Under the pieces are notes generated by a model. It searched no databases. It had not been told where the DNA came from and saw nothing but the letters and a program-made list of their open reading frames with translations. From an uncultured Chthonomonas sp. (lineage in GTDB: Bacteria; Armatimonadota; Chthonomonadetes; Chthonomonadales; Chthonomonadaceae), in assembly GCA_903919615.1 (NCBI GenBank), contig CAIXIX010000425.1, positions 1 through 56,378 on the forward strand: 56,378 nt of DNA, read 5' to 3'. This document shows, piece by piece, positions 33,235-41,662 of this stretch (the first letter of the stretch is position 1; each line of letters opens with the position of its first letter). The translations under genes and the position numbers were made by a program.

Positions 33235-33322
33235 ATAGAGGAGGAGAGAGCAGTAATGCTCTCTGCTTGCTCGGCGGTTCGGCACGCACGCCCCAACCAT
33301 CCGGCAGGTGAGGGGCAGTACG

Positions 33323-33365
33323 AGTTTGGTTCTGGCTTTGCCAGGTTGGGTAATTTGGTGGCGGG
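33323..33365. repeat. GGTTCTGGCT/GGTAATTT dispersed repeat, copy 2
   Basis: GTTTGGTTCTGGCTTTGCCA, then GGTTGGGTAATTTGGTGGCG. It matches the copy at 95-130 near-perfectly and lies just beyond the stop of the large helicase gene and next to the intron remnant. Confidence 0.6.
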
Positions 33366-33375
33366 AGCGGGCGCC

Positions 33376-36300
33376 TTACACAAGCTCTAGCGCCAGAATT
33401 TGACCTCCACGAACCTCAACGCGGGAATCTAGCTCCAGCAGAGCGATCGCATCATTGATGTGATCACGCATGTTGGCGCTTGTGCTGCGATAGCCGAATA
33501 ACCGCGCGAGCTCAACGACAAGCTCATCGTGCCGCATCCCGTAGCTCGCGCGCAGAAGCAGAATTGCGACCTCGCCGATCTCCTCGAGGCAGATCTGGTC
33601 AATCGGCCGAGTCGGCGCTCCAGGTTTGGCGATTCGTGCCGGATAGTGTTCAATACCAGTCGGATACAGGAATCCAAGTCTCGGTTCAAGCTTACCTTGA
33701 TTGATAAGACCATCTATCGTTTCCTCAACGATGTCCCGCACTCGGGGTCCGACCCGGCTTATCCCAACTGCTTCGGGAATGCGCTTCACGACCTCTTCGT
33801 AGAGCAGTGGCCCCTCAATATTTAGTAACTGTAACAAGAGGTCCGCCCGGCTCCTTTCGGCCGCAATCGACGTATCGTAGAACCTATCGCGGTCCCACAT
33901 TACCGTGGGAGTGGAGCGTTCGTAATACGCCATCCCTGGAAGCAGTTGAGTGGCTTCCAGTGTGACAGGGGTAACAGGAATCGGTTTGACCGTTGGTTCA
34001 CGTTGGTTCCCGACTATTGGCACAACGGCGCTCTCGGAGTGCCCTACTTCCTGGATGGATTCGGGCAATGTCTCGTGTATAGCCTGCTCTGTGGTCTCTA
34101 CATGACGGACCTGTGAGGCTCTGATAGCATCTTCAACTCGTGAGAGTTCACGCGCCGGATTTCGGATCCAATCCGAAGACCAGACCCGATGCAGTCGCCA
34201 ACCCAGGTCGTTTAGCACTTCGTCTCGCAATCGGTCCCGAGCGCGAACGGTCTCTCCCGAGACATAGAGTGGGCCATCCGTCTCGATGCCCAGCATATAT
34301 TCATCCGGCACGTCTGGACGCACCACCCCGAGGCCAACGACGTGACCAAACCGCCCGACATTTGATTTGATGGTATATCCGCACCTGCGCAGCGTTACTT
34401 CGATCGCTTGCTCGAAATCTGATTGAGCGCGTTGTTCACCAGGAAGGGAGAGCCCTCCGGATTGCGCGTACTCCAGGTATTCGCGCAGCCTGGTCGGCCC
34501 AACCTTGTTCGTCTTCGCCGGATCGATATCGGTCGCCGACATTGAGGTCACGACCGTCATGCGAATGCGTGCGCGGGTAATCGCTACATTGAGCCTTCTT
34601 TCGCCGCCGTCGTTGTTCAGCGGACCGAAGTTCATTGAAACCGTTCCGGCCGGGGTACGCGCATAGCAGACGCTGAGGAAGATCGCATCTCTCTCATCCC
34701 CCTGCACATTTTCAATGTTCTTTACAAAGAACCCCTCGGAACCCTCTTCGTTGAGCAGGCGGGCAAGCTCCGGGTCCTGTCTCCTCTGCCCTTCAAACAG
34801 GTCCTCAATTACCGCTTTTTGGGCCTCATTAAACGTGATTACGCCAACAGAGTGAAGCGGGTTAGCCCGCATGTAGTCAATAACCTGTGCAACAACCACC
34901 TCGGCTTCTCTCGGATTATTGCGTTTGCCTTTGCCCGGATAGTAGATGCCATCCGGAACCTGGACTAATGTAACGGCTGACGCGGCCGTTGGCGCCGGGA
35001 ACGGGATGATTCTTTCGTAGAAATGGACCTTGGAAAACGCGATTAGCGATTCATGCCTGCTTCGATAGTGCCAGGTGAGCTCGTGCTCCGCGAATCGCGT
35101 TTCCGCCAGACTGGAGCCGGACGAGATGGCGGAACTGCCGTCGCACTGGGCCAGCAGTCCTGCCGCCTGAAGGATGCTCTCATAGCTGGCTACGGCCTCC
35201 TCGTCGCTATCTTCATCCTCGTCTGGATCTTCCGCCAGGGACTTGAAGAACGGGGTTGGCGGTAGCTGCCTCGTATCTCCGGCGATAATCACCTGATTGG
35301 CCCTGACCAGCGCGCATAGCGCATCCTCGATAAACACCTGGGACGCTTCATCAAATATTACGGTGTCAAACTGGAATGCTCCAGATTCTAAGTAGAGGCT
35401 TACGGATAACGGGCTCATCAATAGGCATGGTTTGTACTGAAACAAAACATCAGGAATATCGGCCAGGAGTCTACGGATTGATCGCAACCGTTTACTGACA
35501 AGCAGTTTCTTGAAAGCGCCCATCTGCCCGACAGCCAGCGAGTGCCCTGAAGCTCTGCTCTGGACCGCAGCTCTAACACGTTCGGGCGCCGTATCGATGG
35601 CCCCCCGGTCCATAGCACGAAACTGGGCGATCAACTGCGCATGCTGTTCACCTCGAAACTGCCGAAGTTCTGGGACTGTATCGCAGACTTGATCGTACCA
35701 GAGCTGAAAGAACCTTTTGCGAAACGCGGGCACCACTTGCTGCGCGTCTGGTTGGCGATGTACGGTTGTTTCATAAAATGAGAGCAGACCGGAACGTTCA
35801 CACTCAACGCGAAGGTTCTGGTAATCGATCCATTGTTCCAGCTCGGAAAGCCGATCTAACCGCTTTTGCACCCATTCCGATACCGCTTTGAAACTTGCAT
35901 CGGCAAGCGGTGTTTCTTCGACGAAGAGTTGCGAAGCAGGCAGAAACCGTTCCATACCTGAAGTGCACCGATCAAGATTGCTGATACTGCTTTCCAACCG
36001 CACCCTGGACTTCGCAACGTCATCAAGAAGCCCGACACGGCCCGACACAGCAACTTGAACCAGACGATCGGGTATGGAACTGCCGTCAAACGAAGCTCGC
36101 AGACGTTGACACCAGTCCAAACCGGATAGCACTGCTTGCCAGTCGGTTTCCAGTCCGTGAAAAAAGCCTGTGTACCGCTGCCGTAACCTCTCCGACTCGC
36201 TCTCGATCTCGGATTCAAGAGCGTTAATCGCCGCCGCGTTGCTCAACGCATCCAGCATGGACAATACTGAGAAAGAGGCAACAGGTGTCGATGAGGACGA

Positions 36301-39042
36301 TTGCCCCCTACTGCGGCATGCGACAACCGTGGCATATGCTGCATGATAGTCATCCAGGGCAGCCAGGACAGTCAGCAGCCAATCGCGGAATTGAGCTAGA
36401 GATACTTGAGTCAACGGCAAATCAGTAAACGGAAGCTCTGCGAGAGACAAATAGTTCTTGAGGTCCAGCAATGCAACATCGAACCGTTCATACATCGCGT
36501 TTGTCTGGAAGTAGATCTCAGCGAGAGCCTCAATGGCTCTGCCAGACGCGATCATTGTTTCCGCCAATGGTGCTGGCACAGCCTGACCAGGCAGCGTGGA
36601 AATAAGCTCGTACTGCAAGTCAACACGTCTGGATACATCAGCCCAATTCGTAGCCTGTCCACGGAAGTGTGTACCCAACGTCTCCTGCAACGCTGCGCTT
36701 TGCTGCTCGATCCATCCAGCATCGTTCACGACTTGCTTTGCGAGACCGATATCCTCGTGCAGCGAGCGACCTGAGCCGGCTCCGCCTGGCCTTGCGCATC
36801 TGAGGACCGCGGATCGATCACGATAAAAGGCAGATTGGAACCATCGTGAGATGCCGGAGTATTGGGTTGAGAATCGTGTGTGAAGCGTGGAGAGATCGAG
36901 GCTAAAGAGTTCCTCCGAATATGTTTTGAACAAACTCTCGCGATTGGCAGCATACCGCTGATATATGGATGTCGCCTCGGCAACCTCCGCCTTTATCTTT
37001 GTGAGGCTTGCCGCCTGGAACCAGTTTGTCTGAGGTCGTATGTCAGAAGAGACGATTTCAGATACCTTGCACAGAAACCGGCAGTTACTGATGGTAGGCT
37101 CCGCCTCGAGGTGACACATGCTGGCCAGGGTATTGACCGACCGGGCCAGAGACTGAGCGAGTTCGGCGGTGCTCTCGATTGCACTGCGAATGTGCTGGTA
37201 GTCGGAGGAGGCTGTTTCCTGCCACGCAGTTCCCAGGATGCGGCGCAATACGCCTTCATTGCTTGAGGACAGCCGTGCTGAGAGCTGCTCATGAGGCAGA
37301 TCAAAGATTGGGGTCGACCAGGTCTCCAAAATGGCCGTGCGCTGCGCGAAGTAGGACAGGTACCTGGTTTGACAAGCTGATGCAAGCGTGCGCAGTTCGG
37401 TCATGTCCCCGCCGATTAGCCATGCCTCGGGCGGATGCGGCGTGCTTGCGAGTAGCCCCGCGACGACGCTGGCATGTCTGGCCTGTCCCAGGTTTTCCGG
37501 CGGTTCGAGTCCGCAAAGCTGTGCCGTCTCCCGTCCAATAACGCCGCATGCCACGATTGCAGCGATGAGATCATTGAGCACTGTTCGAACATTTGTCTGG
37601 AGTTCAAGAGTAAAGTGGTCGGCAAGGATTCCGCGCCAGGGATGCGTCCATGTCTGCGAAAACAGATGGTGATGGCTCGCAAGCCGCTCCACGAGCCGTT
37701 CCAACAGTAGAAAACCGCCCTCATCGACAGCATCCGGTCCGACAAATGTAAACGGCAGGTCGATAACATTTTCCGCGGCCGCGATCTTGCCGCAGACCTC
37801 GTACAGAGATAATTGTAAGGGAGACCGTCTGGAATGCAGATCCGCTGCAACATCACTGAGTTGCTGCTTGATCCAATCGAACTTAACCCGTTCATCGGGC
37901 GCGGTCTGTACAATCTGCTTCTGCGCCTCGTAAGCTCTGCGTAACTGCTCAACAAATTGCCGTTTGTCGGTCTTATGACTGTGAGCCTCAAGGCAGAGGG
38001 CATGCAGGCGCTTATCACGAAGCCGCTTGAACACCGCGTCAAGAGCTGCCATCTTCTGGGAAACGAAGAGTACACGCTTACCATCGGCGATGCCTTCCGC
38101 AATGATATTGGCGATCGTCTGCGTTTTGCCGGTGCCGGGCGGCCCTTGCAGAACGAAGCTCTGTCCACGTTTGGCGGCGAGAATGGCGCGCTGCTGGCTC
38201 GGGTCCGCATCGAGAACGCTGTAGAGCGTCATCCCCCTCGTTTCGGTATCGATTTCCGTAAGACTCGGAACCGATATGGTAAGCAACTGCATGAGTGCCG
38301 TCGTATCGCCGGCCAACGCTTGAATCACGGGATGGCTACAGGCCCGTTCAAACTGGCGTTCGAGATCCCGGTACATTGCCATCTTAAGAAACGAAAAGCG
38401 ACCCAGGGTAATGGTGTCGGATACGGTCCACAATGGCTGCCCGGTTAGCGTCTCACGAACGGTCTGAAGGTAGTTAGCCGGCAGGAAATCCTCTTCCTCC
38501 GGCATTGGCGGCAGCTGGATATTGATGTCTGGTAGACCGAATCGATAGACCAGGGTGGGGTTTAACTCAACCTCTCCATCGATCCGCGACATCTGCAGCG
38601 CATCGACGCCAGGAATACGTACCAACGATACAGGCAGTAACGCAATCGGCGTAATCAGTGTCTCGCCGTTGTTCGGATCGGTCCATTGCAGCGTACCAAA
38701 CGCTAGAAACAGGATATTGATTCCCTGCTCGCGAATCGCGGATGTGCCCCTTTCACGCAATGAGTTCAACAACTTAAATTCGTCCGGACTAACTTCAATC
38801 TGGCTGATCGGCCGCCTGGGGTCTGGCTCGCGATCTAGCGGGCTCTCTTCTCTTAGTGTAGTGAAGATGTAGTGCTTCCTGGCAGAGCGTAGAAACGTGA
38901 AAGTATCATCCGCAGATTGGTGATCCATGGAGATCAAGCCCCGGTTGTTCCGCGGGTAACAGTACAGGGGATTGCGTCTGTTGAGCTCAATTAATCTTGA
39001 TTGCCACAACAATATTTGTTGTTTAACCCGATCTGTCGCCAT
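33376..39042 (-). CDS. DUF4011/SF1 helicase/Vsr-like nuclease/DUF3320 giant protein
   Basis: A 1,888-residue single-chain protein with four parts: an N-terminal DUF4011 domain (about 1-240: LLWQSRLIELNRRNPLYCYP), an SF1 helicase (Walker A GPPGTGKT at about 300-307; DEAS in VIFDEASQVFIEDALCALV about residue 1232; RLNVAITRARIRMTVV about 1484), a Vsr/MTES_1575-type endonuclease (about 1545-1640, with VVRPDVPDEYMLGIETDGP and DLGWRLHRVWSSDW), and a C-terminal DUF3320-like winged region. Between the ATPase halves lies a long coiled-coil-rich insert of about 850 residues. Proteins of this architecture are reported as anti-phage defence effectors; I infer the same here. ATG at 39042 has GGAAGAG just before it. 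It is not in an operon and has dispersed repeats on both sides. Confidence 0.85.
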   Translation of the reverse strand: MATDRVKQQILLWQSRLIELNRRNPLYCYPRNNRGLISMDHQSADDTFTFLRSARKHYIFTTLREESPLDREPDPRRPISQIEVSPDEFKLLNSLRERGTSAIREQGINILFLAFGTLQWTDPNNGETLITPIALLPVSLVRIPGVDALQMSRIDGEVELNPTLVYRFGLPDINIQLPPMPEEEDFLPANYLQTVRETLTGQPLWTVSDTITLGRFSFLKMAMYRDLERQFERACSHPVIQALAGDTTALMQLLTISVPSLTEIDTETRGMTLYSVLDADPSQQRAILAAKRGQSFVLQGPPGTGKTQTIANIIAEGIADGKRVLFVSQKMAALDAVFKRLRDKRLHALCLEAHSHKTDKRQFVEQLRRAYEAQKQIVQTAPDERVKFDWIKQQLSDVAADLHSRRSPLQLSLYEVCGKIAAAENVIDLPFTFVGPDAVDEGGFLLLERLVERLASHHHLFSQTWTHPWRGILADHFTLELQTNVRTVLNDLIAAIVACGVIGRETAQLCGLEPPENLGQARHASVVAGLLASTPHPPEAWLIGGDMTELRTLASACQTRYLSYFAQRTAILETWSTPIFDLPHEQLSARLSSSNEGVLRRILGTAWQETASSDYQHIRSAIESTAELAQSLARSVNTLASMCHLEAEPTISNCRFLCKVSEIVSSDIRPQTNWFQAASLTKIKAEVAEATSIYQRYAANRESLFKTYSEELFSLDLSTLHTRFSTQYSGISRWFQSAFYRDRSAVLRCARPGGAGSGRSLHEDIGLAKQVVNDAGWIEQQSAALQETLGTHFRGQATNWADVSRRVDLQYELISTLPGQAVPAPLAETMIASGRAIEALAEIYFQTNAMYERFDVALLDLKNYLSLAELPFTDLPLTQVSLAQFRDWLLTVLAALDDYHAAYATVVACRSRGQSSSSTPVASFSVLSMLDALSNAAAINALESEIESESERLRQRYTGFFHGLETDWQAVLSGLDWCQRLRASFDGSSIPDRLVQVAVSGRVGLLDDVAKSRVRLESSISNLDRCTSGMERFLPASQLFVEETPLADASFKAVSEWVQKRLDRLSELEQWIDYQNLRVECERSGLLSFYETTVHRQPDAQQVVPAFRKRFFQLWYDQVCDTVPELRQFRGEQHAQLIAQFRAMDRGAIDTAPERVRAAVQSRASGHSLAVGQMGAFKKLLVSKRLRSIRRLLADIPDVLFQYKPCLLMSPLSVSLYLESGAFQFDTVIFDEASQVFIEDALCALVRANQVIIAGDTRQLPPTPFFKSLAEDPDEDEDSDEEAVASYESILQAAGLLAQCDGSSAISSGSSLAETRFAEHELTWHYRSRHESLIAFSKVHFYERIIPFPAPTAASAVTLVQVPDGIYYPGKGKRNNPREAEVVVAQVIDYMRANPLHSVGVITFNEAQKAVIEDLFEGQRRQDPELARLLNEEGSEGFFVKNIENVQGDERDAIFLSVCYARTPAGTVSMNFGPLNNDGGERRLNVAITRARIRMTVVTSMSATDIDPAKTNKVGPTRLREYLEYAQSGGLSLPGEQRAQSDFEQAIEVTLRRCGYTIKSNVGRFGHVVGLGVVRPDVPDEYMLGIETDGPLYVSGETVRARDRLRDEVLNDLGWRLHRVWSSDWIRNPARELSRVEDAIRASQVRHVETTEQAIHETLPESIQEVGHSESAVVPIVGNQREPTVKPIPVTPVTLEATQLLPGMAYYERSTPTVMWDRDRFYDTSIAAERSRADLLLQLLNIEGPLLYEEVVKRIPEAVGISRVGPRVRDIVEETIDGLINQGKLEPRLGFLYPTGIEHYPARIAKPGAPTRPIDQICLEEIGEVAILLLRASYGMRHDELVVELARLFGYRSTSANMRDHINDAIALLELDSRVEVRGGQILALELV

Positions 39043-39224
39043 AGCTCTTCCAATCGCGCGAGAGCGCACATCCTATAACTTAACCGTAATCCTATTTGAT
39101 CTTCGCTAATTACCCAGGGTCACAAACTCACAATCGATTCCCATCGGCTAATCGATGACTGATGATATCAGATCAGCACAAAAAGCTCAATGTCATACGG
39201 CGGCATGGCCGCATGATACAGGGA

Positions 39225-39320
39225 AGTGCCTGCTGTGCAGGCGGGAAGTGTTAGCTGCGCAAACGGGAAGTACGCCGCAAGCGGCGAGGGACCTACGCCC
39301 TGCGGGCGAGGGAAGTGCGC
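39225..39320. repeat. GAGGGAAGT-linked mini-hairpin array
   Basis: GGGAAGTGTTAGCTGCGC, GGGAAGTACGCCGCAAGCGG, GAGGGACCTACGCCCTGCGG, GAGGGAAGTGCGCTTCGCGC: at least four units, each a small hairpin (CGCCGCAAGCGGCG, CGCCCTGCGGGCG, GCGCTTCGCGC) joined by a GGGAAGT linker. The arrangement equals that at 17545-17689. Confidence 0.6.
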
Positions 39321-39394
39321 TTCGCGCGGAAAGATTCTCACGCCAAGCATCCCCACGGGCGGGCCCGACACCAGTGATCAATGAACGTTCGCGA

Positions 39395-39530
39395 CCCAGC
39401 TCGATTCTCACAGGCCATCCAGACGGCCCTACGCTCTTCATCGCTCATCCTTCGCGCGGGCGCAGTGTACCTGGGTCGCTGCTGGGTTCCCTCCGCGCCG
39501 AGAGAATCGAGGGGGCAGCGGGAGGGGCGA
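39395..39530. repeat. C/G-rich dispersed composite element
   Basis: CAGCTCGATTCTCACAGGCC at left and GAGAGAATCGAGGGGGCAGC at right contain the inverted words CTCGATTCTC and GAGAATCGAG, so the element can fold on itself. Inside is the module TCATCCTTCGCGCGGGCGCA, GTGTACCTGGG, shared with 28107-28135. CCCTCCGCG and GCGGGAGGGG at the edges add further pairing. Confidence 0.55.
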
Positions 39531-39579
39531 CCGTGGCACGCACAGGCCAATCATGTGTACGTATTGCGGTGTGTTCGTT

Positions 39580-39645
39580 ACGAGCCGCAAAGACGCAAAA
39601 AAATGCATCTTTAGCCACTACATACGCAAAAGGACGCAAAACAAT
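39580..39645. repeat. CCGCAAAG-family repeat
   Basis: GAGCCGCAAAGACGCAAAAA, then AATGCATCTTTAGCCACTAC and ACGCAAAAGGACGCAAAAC. This is the CCGCAAAGA/CGCAAA family that also brackets aroA (50050-50240, 51590-51748). It lies just before the TetR operator. Confidence 0.6.
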
Positions 39646-39711
39646 CGTTGGTCGGGCACCACCTACTAATAACTTGCGAATATGTCCAACTCATGTCATT
39701 ATTATTGTACA

Positions 39712-39729
39712 TTGTCTAAACTTAGACAA
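39712..39729. promoter_or_regulatory. Perfect palindromic TetR-type operator
   Basis: TTGTCTAAACTTAGACAA is an 18-base palindrome with perfect eight-base arms and a two-base centre, 20 bases before the start of the TetR-family gene. The surroundings (TATTATTGTACATTGTC, AATCTAATTC) look like an AT-rich promoter. TetR regulators bind such sites and repress their own promoter, so autoregulation of the 39.7-41.7 kb gene set is likely. Confidence 0.75.
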
Positions 39730-39749
39730 AATCTAATTCATGGTTAAGT

Positions 39750-40385
39750 ATGCAACTTTCTGGTGATGATAACCGCCCTTTGGGTCGCAGGGAACGGAAA
39801 CGCATTGCCACCGAAGATATGCTTGCCGAAATCGCCTTTGGTCTTTTCGAACTACATGGCTACGAATCAGTGACTATGGACCAGATTGCGTCAGCGGCAG
39901 ACGTGGCTCGAGGGACGCTCTACAACCATTTCCCAGTTAAGGAAGCGCTACTGGATCACTATTTCAAAATGGAATACCGCACGGGTGTTGAGGAACTGCT
40001 CGGCGCCGTAATCACAGCCCAAGGTCTGAGGGCTCAGCTTGCGGCCCTATTCGATGCCTTTTCGGTATGGGCCAGCGCCAGGCGAAAGTATCTCCCCTAC
40101 GCTCTTGAGTACGGGATTAAGGTTAAGGCATCGGTCGATGGCGCCATGCCACGAAGCGATCTTCAGAATCTGTTCTCGTCACTATTCACAAGCGCGCAAA
40201 CGTCCGGAGAACTGCCAATTACCGCCGAACCTGACTATCTCGCGAGCAATCTTGAGTTGATGTATTTCGGCGCGATCGTGCGATGGCTAGCCAGCGCGGA
40301 AGAAAGTCCTCGAGATGAATGCCGAAGAACTCTGGCTCTATTCCTGGAAGGCGCGTTTTCAACGTCTGCCGGAGAACAAAAATGA
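39750..40385 (+). CDS. TetR-family transcriptional regulator
   Basis: A 211-residue repressor. The N-terminal helix-turn-helix spans about residues 20-65 (LFELHGYESVTMDQIASAAD, VARGTLYNHFPVKEALLDHY), as usual for TetR. The rest is an all-helical ligand domain without clues to the ligand. The ribosome site is weak (GGTTAAGT). The stop overlaps the ATG of the glycosyltransferase remnant in ATGA, and the next genes follow without gaps, so it heads and probably controls this set by binding the palindrome upstream. Confidence 0.85.
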   Translation: MQLSGDDNRPLGRRERKRIATEDMLAEIAFGLFELHGYESVTMDQIASAADVARGTLYNHFPVKEALLDHYFKMEYRTGVEELLGAVITAQGLRAQLAALFDAFSVWASARRKYLPYALEYGIKVKASVDGAMPRSDLQNLFSSLFTSAQTSGELPITAEPDYLASNLELMYFGAIVRWLASAEESPRDECRRTLALFLEGAFSTSAGEQK

Positions 40386-41250
40386 AGATTGGCCTGCAAA
40401 CGTGGGGCAGCGAGGGAGATATCAGGCCGTTTACAGCCTTAGCTGCGGGACTGGTTAAGGCTGGCCACGAGATTACACTCGTCGTCACGGATAATATCGG
40501 CCGAGACTATTCTGCGGTGGCAAAGAAGTACGGGTTCAAGCTGATACCCGTCGGCAATCCCGAGATGCAAGACCCAAAACAGGTGAGCAAGGTTTGGCGG
40601 GAACTGATCGATGCCGGCAATCCGCTCAAACAGGCTCAGATGATCTGGACAACCGATTGGAGGCACTGCCAGATGGACTGGATGCCTTCCTGTCCTCAGG
40701 GACACCGCCTGTCTACATTACATTCGGCAGCATGATGATCGATGATCTCACCTACGTGAAAGAGACGTCATCCATCTGGATTGATGCGGTCAAACGGGTT
40801 GGATGTCGCGCAATCATCCAACTTCCGGTCGCTGATCTCTCGTTTCTCGACGCAGGTGACCAGATTTTCAAAGTCAGCCGAGCCCCATACAAAACAGTGT
40901 TTCCTCGCTGTGCAATGGTCGTACACCATGGTGGAGCGGGCACAACTCAATCAAGCCTGATCGCCGGGCGTCCCACAGTCGTAGTTGCTCATATGGCGGA
41001 TCAGTTCTTCTGGGGATCGGAACTTCAACGGCTTGGGGTGAGTGGAAAGACTTTGATGCGCAAGGGCTTAACTTCGGGACGATTAGCAGAAGCAATCCAG
41101 AATGTGTTGGCCGACACAAACATGGTAGACAAAGCCGAGGCATTGGGTCATCAATTGGAGACCGAAGACGGCGTGACTGTGGCTATAGCGTTAATCGAAC
41201 AGGCGATTGGTGCACGGCTTACGTCGAGAGAGTGCAAAACTAATGACTGA
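40382..41250 (+). pseudogene. GT1-type glycosyltransferase broken by deletion and frameshift
   Basis: The first 85-90 residues are a typical N-terminus of UGT-like glycosyltransferases (MKIGLQTWGSEGDIRPFTAL, GHEITLVVTDN). The C-terminal half is equally clear but in another frame: PPVYITFGSMM, then MVVHHGGAGTTQSSLIAGRP, and VVAHMADQFFWGSELQRLGV, the nucleotide-sugar donor site. The junction lies near bases 40640-40660. An intact enzyme has about 230 residues before the GFGSM-like motif against about 91 here, so some 130-140 residues are lost along with the frame. Relatives glycosylate lipids, sterols or natural products. The gene overlaps the TetR stop. Confidence 0.75.
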
Positions 41251-41662
41251 CTCGCAATGGAGCTTCGTTACCCGCTCGCGCCCCGTTTACCTGATGCTCG
41301 CGCTAATTACAGTCGGGTTAGGCCTCACATCTCGCAAGTTTGCGAACCATTTACCTGCCATCCTGCACAAGAATGCTGGCGATATCCTCTGGGCAACGAT
41401 GGTTTTCTTTCTTGTGGCTTTGTTACTCCCAACCCTGTCCACGCTCAGGGTCGCAGTCATTACAGGCGCGTTCTCGCTTGCTATAGAGTGCCTCAAGCTG
41501 GCCAAAATCGGCTGGCTAGTTGCGTTTCGCAATCACCCGATAGGTCACCTTATCTTCGGTTCCGTGTTCTCCTACACCAACCTCCTCTGCTATGCCGTTG
41601 GCATCCTGCTTGGCGCGGCCACGGAGTGGCGGATCCTGTCCGGCAAGCCCATTAAACGGTAA
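41243..41662 (+). CDS. DUF2809 membrane protein
   Basis: A 139-residue protein with four predicted helices (PVYLMLALITVGLGL, GDILWATMVFFLVALLLPTL, VAVITGAFSLAIECLKLA, YTNLLCYAVGILLGAA). The pattern LTSRKFANHLPAILHKNAGD is the DUF2809 signature; function unknown. The start overlaps the end of the glycosyltransferase remnant by eight bases, so it is in the TetR-controlled set. It ends 11 bases inside the convergent phosphotransferase gene. Confidence 0.8.
   Translation: MTDSQWSFVTRSRPVYLMLALITVGLGLTSRKFANHLPAILHKNAGDILWATMVFFLVALLLPTLSTLRVAVITGAFSLAIECLKLAKIGWLVAFRNHPIGHLIFGSVFSYTNLLCYAVGILLGAATEWRILSGKPIKR

Larger units (their letters stand above)
32985..33265 (+). mobile_element. Decayed group II intron remnant
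   Basis: Two independent pieces of a group II intron lie close together: a fragment of its reverse transcriptase (32985-33137) and the domain V ribozyme hairpin (33203-33234). A following hairpin, AGAGAGCA at 33245-33252 with TGCTCTCT at 33257-33264, is in the right place for domain VI. The intron's 5' two-thirds, most of the reverse transcriptase and the maturase are missing, so it cannot move or splice. The order and orientation (RT then domain V, same strand) match real introns, so this is an internal deletion derivative and not a chance match. Confidence 0.75.

Noticed and set aside
33203-33265. Hairpin considered as tRNA or riboswitch
   Set aside because: No anticodon stem or CCA end; fits group II domain V better.
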